Below are positions 56,531 through 64,000 of a DNA stretch of 64,000 nt, one piece after another. Within the stretch, counting starts at the first letter, position 1, and every line of letters starts with the position of its first letter. The DNA comes from Doryteuthis pealeii (Eukaryota > Mollusca > Cephalopoda > Myopsida > Loliginidae): positions 4,323,899 through 4,387,898 of the forward strand of contig CM042163.1 of the NCBI GenBank assembly GCA_023376005.1, read 5' to 3'. The notes beneath the pieces are model-generated. The model made no database searches, was not told the origin of the DNA, and saw nothing but the letters and a program-made list of their open reading frames with translations. Made by a program: the position numbers and the translations under genes.

Positions 56531-56805
56531 CAACCCCTCTGCATGAGTAGGATGTGACACAAGGTCAATTTCTTATGCAGACTTTAACAGGTTTGAATTC
56601 AGAGTTTTCTTTCTCCTAGACTGGTTACCTAGTCATGATTAAAGAACCCAGTCTGCCCTACTATTTACCCATAGCTGGAGGGAGAATAGTTGGATGCATA
56701 CCTTTCCCAAGGGTATTAGCATTATGTGAACTGCAAACAGCTTGAACTCGTTTTGTCAAGTCCATTTACTTCAACTTTAATCATTATACCACACATCTCC
56801 ATTGG
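56531..56805 (-). mobile_element. SINE S2 copy
   Basis: 'CAACCCCTCTGCATGAGTAG', 'CCTAGACTGGTTACCTAGTC', 'CCCTTTCCC'-type core and 'TTTAATCATTATACCACACA' (complement of the box A region). Confidence 0.7.
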
Positions 56806-56849
56806 TATATAAAGTAGGTGCAAAGTTATTAGATACTTTGCATACAAAT

Positions 56850-57243
56850 AACTCCGACGAAGGTTAATAGACAAAACATTTAATATACACAGCACATGGA
56901 TAACAGTTGGTACAACGTTCATAGTAAAGAGTACATACAAAAAGGGGTATACAAATAAAGATACAGACACATTCATGAATGATACAGATATACATATATG
57001 AGTACAGACATGAGACTAGGAATAGTCCATGCTGTGAGGACTTACAGTAATGTAAGGGGGACGGAGCCCCAACGAGAGGGTTTAGATAAATCTACCCCAT
57101 GTGGCTCGTAGTTGGTGAAACCGACAAAGAGGCCGAAAGGATTTGAAACCGGCGCTTAAATACTATGGTGCCCCTGGTGGGCATCATCAAACTAAAAAGG
57201 GGCAGACAACTCCACCAGGCGAATACAAACTAACGCTACAGGT
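56850..57243 (-). mobile_element. Solo LTR-like element L3, copy 3, truncated
   Basis: 'CGACGAAGGTTAATAGACAA', 'GGACGGAGCCCCAACGAGAG', 'AGGCGAATACAAACTAACGC'. It lacks the TGTAAGATTC end of copies 1 and 2. Confidence 0.65.
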
Positions 57244-57290
57244 ATTAAGAGATGTTTATCATAAACCAAAAGTTTTCTATTAAGATTCTA

Positions 57291-57857
57291 CAGGGTGTCC
57301 ACAAAGTCTTGTTACATCAGGATTAACACATACTTTTAAAAACAAAACAATTTTATTTAATTATAATGTTAATAAATAATATTTTCAATATGATTTCCAT
57401 AATTTTCAATGCATAATTTGATGCGCATTGCAAAATCCAGGTCAACTCGATTAAATAAGCCATCAATTTCAGCACACTGACTGGTAATGCGTTCTCTCAT
57501 GTGGTTTAAATCTGTAATCTTTATTGTGTAAACTTTCTCTTTCAACCCCTGAAAAAGAAGTCAAGGGGAGAAATGTCTGGTGAATGAGGGGACCATTCCA
57601 CGTGACCCTTTCTTCCAATCCAGTGAGAAAAAGTGTCATTCAGCCAATCTCTAACAGCTGTGGCAAAATGGGCAGGGGCCCCCATCCTGCTGAAACCAAT
57701 TCGGAAGTAAAAAAAGGAAAATTATTATTTCTTATATTTAATTGTTCATATTATGATTTTATTTACTGCTAAATTACCATATCTGCCTTCTCGGAAAAAT
57801 AACATAAATAAATACAATAGTGAAATCTCCATGAAGCCAGACTTTGTGGACAGCCTG
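57291..57857 (-). mobile_element. Deleted IS630/Tc1/mariner-superfamily transposon
   Basis: Terminal inverted repeats 'CAGGGTGTCCACAAAGTCTT' (57291) and 'CAGACTTTGTGGACAGCCTG' (57838-57857). A TA precedes the left end. The minus strand keeps the C-terminal half of a DDE transposase: 'WFQQDG' (second catalytic Asp region), 'EWSPHSPDISPLDFFF' (third catalytic region), and 'CIENYGNHIENI' at the end. A one-base insertion in the G/C run near 57675 and an in-frame TGA after 'FFFRG' disable it. The N-terminal DNA-binding half is missing. Confidence 0.82.
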
Positions 57858-57914
57858 GAAAATGTTTAAAGCTGAGAAGAAACTTTCAAAGATATTTATG
57901 ATCTTTGTGTAACC

Positions 57915-58335
57915 TTTCATCCGCATCATCTCACACAATTAGCACAGATATCCATGACAATATCTCGCCAACCTTCTCTATCATTCATTGCCTCCGGGAG
58001 GTCCTCTGCGCAGCATCCAGCATCCCTGCAGAGTTGGTCAATGTAATTCCTTGCTGGGCGGCCCACACTAGCATGTCCATGTGTTGGCTTCCACAGGAGA
58101 ATGTCACTTATGAGTTCGTCCTTGCTCCCCCAGCAGTGTCCAGTAAGTCTAATCCGTCTCACTCAGATAGTTTGTGAGATAGGGGGCAGGTGGCCATACA
58201 GCTGCTTCCTTGTGGGGTGCTGTTTCCATGACTTTTTCAAGACCGCGTGCAGCATTCTTGTGCAGCTCCCATCTAGTTATTCTCAAGGCGCCTCATTAGG
58301 GTCCAAGTGGTGCAGCCATACAACAGCACTGACAT
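57915..58335 (-). mobile_element. RTE-like LINE 3' end
   Basis: Minus frame 'IRLTGHCWGSKDELISDILL', 'WKPTHGHASVGRPARNYIDQ', 'LCRDAGCCAEDLPEAMNDRE', ending 'MDICANCVR'. The short (ATG)n tail is reduced to 'ATGATGCGG'. It is better preserved than the copy at 24655. Confidence 0.8.
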
Positions 58336-58439
58336 GTAACGTTTACATATCTTTATTAGAACATTTTTGTAATCTAATCGTCAATTTATTTTTAGATCGT
58401 GAATACTACTCACATAGCGTGTCTTGGTAGGAATAGCCT

Positions 58440-58625
58440 GGTTGGGCCCATTCTTCAGGTTTGCAATTGTTTTGAATTCAGTTTTCTTTCTCCTAGACCG
58501 GTTACCATATCAAGGTTAAAAAGCCCAGTCTGCCCTACTATTTACCCATAGTTAAAGGTAGATTAGTTGTATTCATACCTTTCTCAAAGGTATTAGTGCT
58601 ACCTGTAGTAGAGAATTGGCTTGCA
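58440..58625 (-). mobile_element. SINE S2 fragment
   Basis: 'TCTCCTAGACCGGTTACCAT', 'AAAGCCCAGTCTGCCCTACT', 'TTTCTCAAAGGTATTAGTG'. Confidence 0.65.
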
Positions 58626-58739
58626 TGGTCTCAATTAGTTCTCAGATTTCCAGTTCCCCAGTCTCTTTGAGATTGTTCCAATGGTTCATGTTATTAATTG
58701 CATCACTGTCACTATTTTTCTATTAAGAAAAAATATCAG

Positions 58740-59085
58740 GAAAAAAAGACTTGTATTTTTTTTTGTTAGTTCCTCTGATGACACAGCATAAAAGTGGAAA
58801 GTGTGTTGATTCAAATGAGATGCAATGTTTATCCGTTTGATTAATGATGAATTGTCGTGGACACGAACGAGTCACAATTCTTCACTTTGCTTATCTGTTT
58901 ACCTCCACTTTGACAAATGATCAAATTCTGTGTGTTGGGCCAAACAGAAATGAACGAAAGAGATTCACAATCATTAAATACACATTAATCGCCCATCGGT
59001 CATTGGCGATCGTCATCTCCGGTTTCAGCCAATTCCAAAAAGGGTAATCTCTACTCGAGATAAAAACAAAAGAAAAAAAACAATT
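58740..59085. other. Low-repeat segment with exon-like signals on both strands
   Basis: Plus strand: a T-rich acceptor (ends TTTTGTTAG at 58769) and a 67-codon frame from 58844 with 'RVTILHFAYLFTS', but a stop lies between acceptor and ATG. Minus strand: a strong acceptor (T-rich, CTCGAGTAG before about 59052) followed by 43 open codons ('DYPFWNWLKPEM', 'NVYLMIVNLFRSFLFG') and TGA. Either could be a terminal or first exon; neither is recognised. Confidence 0.22.
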
Positions 59086-59217
59086 TATATATTTTCTCAG
59101 CCATTTTCTCTTCGTCTTTCCAATTGACTTCCATGTTTTCCTAAATATATCAAATAGCTCAAATGTTTTGTTTGCTCAGTAGAAACAGAAACTCCATTGT
59201 TGTTAAGTTACCTAAGT

Positions 59218-60097
59218 GTGTGGGGGGGGGAGAGGAAGAGAAAGGAGAATGAGAGAGAGGAATGAGGAGGAGGAAGAGAAAGAAGAATGAGAGAGAGAGG
59301 AGGAGGAAGAGAAAGGAGAATGAGAGAGAGAGGAGAGGAAGAGAAGGAGAATGAGAGAGAGAGAGAGAGGAGAGAAAGGAGAATGAGAGAGAGAGAGAGA
59401 GAAGAGAAAGGAGAATGAGAGAGAGGAGGAGGAGGAAGAGAAAGGAGAATGAGAGAGAGGAGGAGGAGGAAGAGAAAGGAGGAGGAAGAGAAAGGAGAAT
59501 GAGAGAGAGGAGGAGGAGGAAGAGAAAGGAGAATGAGAGAGAGGAGGAGGAGAAAGAGAAAGGAGAAGAATGGGAAAGAGAAGGAGGAGGAGGTGAGAAA
59601 GAGAAAAGGGGAAAGAGAGGAGAAAGAAGAAGGAGGAAGAAGAAGAAATAAGGAGGAAGAAGGAGGAGGAAGAGAAAGAAAGTAGAAAGAATATAATAAT
59701 GAGAAGGTGGAGAAGAAGAAAAAGAAGGAGAAAGAAGAAAGAAAGAAAAAGAAGGAGAAGAGAAAGAAAAGAAGAAAGAGAAGAAAGAAGAAAGAGAAGA
59801 AGAAGGAGAGAAGAGAAGAGAAAGAAAAGAAAGAGAAGAAAGAAAGAAAAAGAAGAAAAGAAGAAAGAGAAAAGAAGGAGAAAGAAGAAAGAGAAAGAAG
59901 AAAGAGAAAGAGAAAGAAGAAAGAGAAAGAAGGAGAAGAAGAAAGAGAAAGAGAAAGAGAAAGAAAAAGAAGAGAAAGAAGAGAAAGAGAAGAAGGAGAA
60001 AGAAGAAAGAGAAAGAGAAAAGAGAAGAGAAGAGAAAGAAGGAGAAAGAAGAAAGAGAAAGAGAAAGAAAGGAGAAGGAGGAAGAAAAAAAGAGAAC
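59218..60097. repeat. 880-bp polypurine tract
   Basis: Almost pure A/G on the plus strand. The first third is an imperfect 'GAGAGAGGAGGAGGAAGAGA ... AAGGAGAAT' repeat of 28-34 bases; the rest is GAAGAAA-type. The long Lys/Arg/Glu and Ser/Phe/Leu frames it creates are compositional. Confidence 0.95.
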
Positions 60098-60425
60098 ACT
60101 TTCTATAGTGAACTTAAAAGAAGGGACAATTTAAAAGATAAATTGGGAAGTGACAGTTGCCGTAGCAACTTGTGTCTAAGTAAATATCGCACAAACCAGA
60201 TATCATTTGACCAGGAATGCAAAATGTTCTCCTTAAAACCATTTTTCTTATATAGGTCAAGTAGAAAAATATTTGATTTGTTGTCAGGTTGATAGTTAAC
60301 GATTACACATTTTATCTATAAAGAGGTGATTTTTTTTACAAACACAACAAAAACAAACAGGTGAGTTTTAGTAATTATTTTACAAGTGATGGTCGATTAC
60401 AAAATACGGGAACAGCTTCCAGGAC
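60098..60425. other. Short low-repeat interval
   Basis: A minus-strand stretch (about 60245-60119) reads with clustered cysteines ('FCIPGQMISGLCDIYLDTSC', then 'YGNCHFPIYLLNC') before TAA. No clear acceptor or donor is present, so I leave it as uninterpreted. Confidence 0.2.
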
Positions 60426-60429
60426 AAGA

Positions 60430-61145
60430 TTAGTTGGTTGGTCAGTTGGGTTTTTATGGCATGTCAACCCATTTGGGTCATTTTATGCCGAAGACGTTTT
60501 GTTTTATTCATTCTTGATGAATACTCATTTTTTTTAAAACTCAATTTTTAAATACATTTTTTAAACTCATGTTTTTTTTTTTATTTAACCCATAGATGGG
60601 ACCCTATCAGGTACTACCATTCCGGGTCAGAGTGGACTTGGGAGTAATGTGATGAAGGGGTACCCACATTCCCCAGAGCTCCAGAATTGGAAACTTCACC
60701 ATTAGATGCAGTTAATGTCACATTAAGACCCTCAAGTGGATCTGGGAGTAATGGTGATGAAGGGTACTCCACATTCCCAAAGCTCCAGAATTGGAACTTC
60801 ACCATTAGATGCAGTTTAATGTCATACCCAGGACATTAAGACCCTCAAAGTGGATCTGGGAGTAATGGTGATGAAGGGGTACTCCACAGAATTGATTCAC
60901 CATTAGATGCAGTTTAATGTCATACCCAGGACATTAAGGAGCTCCAGAATTGCCTCATCATAGTTGAGTTTAAAGTCATACCCAGCAGTCACTGCCTTCT
61001 AGCAACTCATATAATAAAAAGAGTTGGGGCTTGCCATATGACCAATAGGTTTGGGACAATCATATAGGTGCTAGGTTTGATGTGACCATCCAATTGATCG
61101 GAGGGGCCTCTCTGACTGCTAAGTAAGGGCCAAAGTGAATCCAGG
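60430..61145 (+). mobile_element. Repeat family R3 with internal tandem segment
   Basis: Head 'GGCATGTCAACCCATTTGGG', then the 'GGGAGTAATGGTGATGAAGG ... CCAGGACATTAAGACCCTCA' segment (about 110-120 bases) present three times between 60620 and 60950. Other R3 copies have it once. Confidence 0.75.
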
Positions 61146-61194
61146 ACAAGAGAGTGTAAAACATTTCCTTCGTATTTAGTGGTGATTTATTGAG

Positions 61195-61790
61195 AGAACT
61201 AGCAGGACCTGTGGATATACCACAGTATGTAAATTTAATTATTACGTTTTACTTGAGAGCTATTGCAAAATACTTTAATATGTAAAAAGTATAATCATGC
61301 TTGATTGAAACATTAGTGTTATCGCTTCCACGCACTCTCACCCTCCTCTATCTTTCTCTTTCTTTCTTATGATTTTGTGTAGCTTGTCCTTTTTCTTCCC
61401 TTTCTTTGTTTCTAATAAAAACGGAATGGCCATTATTTAGCTGAGGTGACGACCCTCAAAAGAAATAATCTGGCGGATAAGCAACACCAGATAATCAGGA
61501 TTTACATTTTTGCATTTCATCTAGGTGATTTGGACAATCCCATTTTTAACCAGAAGGTGTTGCAAGATGATAATGGAATATAAATATAATCAAATAATAA
61601 TATAAAATATAAATATAATATAATAATATAATAAATATAAATATAATATAATATAATAAATATAAAATAAAATATAAAATATAAATATAAATATAAATAT
61701 AATCAAATAATAATATAAAATATAATCCCATTTTTAACCAGAAGGTGTTGCAAGATGATAACGGACGTACAATTTAGGAACATGAATATT
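61195..61790 (+). mobile_element. Repeat family A, copy 4, interrupted by AT microsatellite
   Basis: Starts 'CTAGCAGGACCTGTGGATAT' (61200) and continues through 'GCAACACCAGATAATCAGGA' to 'TTAACCAGAAGGTGTTGCAA'. That last block occurs at 61545 and again at 61734, on either side of a (ATAAATATA)n expansion (61578-61725). Confidence 0.78.
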
Positions 61791-61959
61791 AATATATAGA
61801 TATAATTCTGCATTTTAGCAAGTAATTAATTTTTATTTTATTTTATTTTATTTTAATAATTTTACTTGATTTGTAGAACAGGATTTACCGAATTGTGGGT
61901 CTCATGGCCCACCAGTTGAAGACCAATGTGGGTGTATACTTAATATACAGAGTACCCTA

Positions 61960-62180
61960 TAAATAAGTAAAGTTGTCGAGGGTGGCCTAAAGTCAGTATC
62001 AGCCAATCAGCGAGGGAGTCTATCCCTTTTTCACTAGTGCTAGACCAAGGAGATTATTTTTGTGTTTGAGGTGGGGTGCCACACCTACCATCAGCTCATT
62101 TACCGCACAGATCCCTGTGCTACTCATAACGCTGAGTTGGCGAGGGCCGGTATCGAACTAGGAACCTTGTGGTTTCTCCT
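61960..62180 (-). mobile_element. SINE S1 copy
   Basis: 'GTATCAGCCAATCAGCGAGG', 'TTCACTAGTGCTAGACCAAG', 'ACACCTACCATCAGCTCATT', 'GCGAGGGCCGGTATCGAACT'. It is truncated inside the tRNA-like head. Confidence 0.75.
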
Positions 62181-62668
62181 TATAGTTTTGAGTATATTAA
62201 AGGTTGCAATGGGTAAATTGTTGTCTAAATTATACAAACAATGAAAACATGGGTACTTCCTATGGACACCTATTTTTTTTTTTTTAACTGATGATTGGAA
62301 TGAGATGACCCCTCGGCATTTTGCCCATACACACACCAGTTAACATTTCCATTTATTGGTATTAAATGCTTTTCCAAAATGATTTGGGAAACGTTTGGGA
62401 TGTTTCCTCTCAATTGGTACACCATAAAGGTTTGTTAATATATTCCATCTTCCATGATTGCTTTTATCTATAATTCAAACAAATATCGTATTGTTGAATC
62501 ATCTACTATTTCTCCCCTTAATACCATAAACCAGAGACCTGGCTTTTAGAAAATATGACCTTTTCTTGCTAAATTTATATTTAAAGACTTCAATATACAA
62601 TATCAAAAAAATTTAAACTGTAAATGTAAATTGCATAAAAATAACTTGAAATAATATGATTAAATTTA
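62181..62668. other. Interval without recognised gene
   Basis: T-run at 62271-62286; otherwise AT-rich with no repeat partner. Confidence 0.35.
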
Positions 62669-63303
62669 CTAGCAAATATATGCACCCTCCGGGTGCAAGT
62701 ATTTAAGTTTTAATGTAATAAAATATGATATTAAATTAGAAAGGCTAATGAAACTAAATAAGAATGCAGATAGAAAGATTTGCAACAGAGGGGGTATGAT
62801 TGAAAAATAGAACAACTTTGAAACGAACTCTTCCATCATCCTCCATTACTCCCGTGTTTCATTGGTAAATTTTCCTAATTTAACTATTTAGTTAAAATTG
62901 GAAGTAAAGGATAATATTACAGTTATTTCTTCTTATTAATCGATTTCATTTAAGATTTATCCCCGAGATTTTTTCTCATATTCATTAAGATAAAACCAAA
63001 CAATTAGAAATCAATTATACTAAGCACATATTTATTAAAATCACATTTTTAATATCAATATGCAAATTAGCCTTCCCATTCACACTGTAAACTGCTATTT
63101 TGTTGTATATATAAATACAATTGCATGTTATTAGTATGTAGATATGGTCAATAGCATTAATGATGTATAACAATTTTATTAATAAAAGAAGTTTAAATAA
63201 AATCACGGAGAAAGTGATGTAAATAACTAAGGGAATTGTGGCTTGAGTAGTAATATAGTTTCGGTTACAGACAGAAAAACACACAATCTCCATTATAATA
63301 AGA
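62669..63303 (-). mobile_element. Non-autonomous Helitron, copy 3 (best preserved)
   Basis: Minus strand begins TCTTATTATAATGGAGATTG directly after an A. It ends with a perfect hairpin GCACCC-GGA-GGGTGC, then ATATATTTG and CTAG before a T. Canonical Helitrons start TC, end with a hairpin followed by CTRR, and insert between A and T without duplication; all are met here. 635 bases, no Rep/helicase ORF, so it must be moved in trans. It interrupts a transposase relic. Confidence 0.86.
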
Positions 63304-63450
63304 TTCAAAGAAATAGCCAATGTCTTCAACCACAGCCACTAATTGACTTTGGAATCTCCTGCAAACCTTTCTGATGGTCTCCTTATTTAAATTGGTAAAT
63401 GCCATCATTATCCTTACCCCATGAAAGAGAGTTTGAGAGGCAAACATTAT
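63304..63450 (-). pseudogene. Transposase C-terminal relic cut by a Helitron
   Basis: Minus strand: 'MAFTNLNKETIRKVCRRFQS' then 'QLVAVVEDIGYFFE', similar to the end of IS630/Tc1/mariner-superfamily transposases ('RRFxSRLxxxVEAxGxFFE'). The frame then reads straight into Helitron copy 3. Confidence 0.55.
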
Positions 63451-63559
63451 TCCAGTGATGAAGAAGTGAAATCTACAGAGAAGAAGTGACTCAAAGAACA
63501 GTCAATAGAATGTTTGCCTCTCAAACCCTATTTCACGGGGCCGAAGAGATGATAGTCTG

Positions 63560-63775
63560 AAGGCACTAAATCTGGTGAGTGTGGAGGAAGTAAGATCTGT
63601 AGTGAAGAAGTGGCTCAAAGAACAATCAACAGAATTTTACAGGGCAGGGATATATGCTCTCATTCGAAGGTGGAATATTGGGCTCGGTGACTGGATGACA
63701 ATGTGGAGAAGTAGGGATGTGATCCACAGAAGATCAGTTTCATTTTGATGTATGATACCTGTCCTAAACAAGATG
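63560..63775 (+). pseudogene. Mariner transposase C-terminal relic
   Basis: Plus frame 'VVKKWLKEQSTEFYRAGIYA' followed by 'LIRRWNIGLGDW'. This matches the mariner C-terminal 'WLxxQxxDFYxxGIxxLxxRWxxCI...GDYVEK' block with a damaged end. A poly(T) run follows (63782-63803). Confidence 0.7.
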
Positions 63776-63849
63776 GCATTACTTTTTTTTTTTTTTTTTT
63801 TTTACTCACCCCGTAATATATATTTATTTATTATCATTATTATTATACA

Positions 63850-64000
63850 ATAAGAAGCAGGGATACACGCTCTCATTCGAAGGAGGAACATTGCTATTGA
63901 GAGAAACTGGGACTATGTGAAGAAGTAGAGATGTGATCCACAGAGGACCAGATTCATTTTGATGTATGATACATGTTCCAGTGTTGGTAATTATACCTGT
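63850..64000 (+). pseudogene. Second copy of the mariner C-terminal relic
   Basis: 'AGIHALIRRRNIAIERNWDY' and 'VKK*' followed by the same trailer ('TGTGATCCACAGA', 'TTTTGATGTATGATAC') as 63710-63755. Runs off the window edge. Confidence 0.65.

Noticed and set aside
59212..60292. 295-codon Ser/Phe/Leu frame and 197-codon Lys/Arg/Glu frame
   Set aside because: Produced by the purine tract; any stop-free purine repeat gives such frames on both strands.

Overview
The window is non-coding-rich metazoan (eukaryotic) DNA: AT-rich, intron-containing, and packed with SINEs, LINE fragments, Helitrons, MITEs, solo LTRs and microsatellites. There are no operons, bacterial genes or CRISPR arrays. A SEFIR-type receptor, tRNA- and 5S-derived SINEs, RTE-like and CR1-like LINEs and short (TTAGGG)n runs fit an invertebrate animal. 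A lophotrochozoan such as a mollusc is my guess, at low confidence.

The only convincing host gene is on the minus strand. One exon (21859-22128) encodes a Ser/Thr/Pro-rich repeat stalk and a transmembrane helix. A second, terminal exon (12836-13866) encodes a cytoplasmic SEFIR-like domain and a long tail, followed at once by AATAAA signals. Both exons have good splice sites, and joining them across a roughly 8 kb repeat-filled intron keeps the frame. Together they look like the 3' half of an interleukin-17-receptor-like gene. I could not find the ectodomain exons, which should lie at higher coordinates. A lone 49-codon exon-like segment sits at 8413-8559.

Layout: 1-8 kb holds mixed repeats (RTE-like and CR1-like LINE ends, foldback elements, a tRNA-SINE). 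8-12.8 kb holds a 93-bp tandem array, SINEs, a 5S-derived element and a solo LTR. 12.8-22.1 kb is the receptor gene; its intron carries an inverted ~1 kb duplication of a CR1-like LINE and a MITE with a perfect 8-bp target duplication. 22-31 kb holds solo LTRs, SINEs, mariner-type debris and an RTE-like LINE with a 98-bp internal piece amplified about seven times. 31.16-31.63 kb is an extreme G-rich block. 32.2-41.9 kb is a large inverted arrangement of LINE-3'UTR-derived 110-bp repeats with many single-base indels. 42-48 kb holds two small Helitrons, a MITE, an actin pseudogene and a second 5S-derived element. 48-54 kb holds tandem and dispersed repeats of unknown class. 55-64 kb holds SINEs, transposon fragments, an 880-bp polypurine tract and a third Helitron that cut into a transposase relic.

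Most apparent open frames come from LINE 3' ends (sense or antisense) or from low-complexity DNA. The most rewarding items are the receptor gene, the Helitron family with intact TC and CTAG ends, the paired LINE-derived arrays and the hammerhead-like core in two dispersed repeats.
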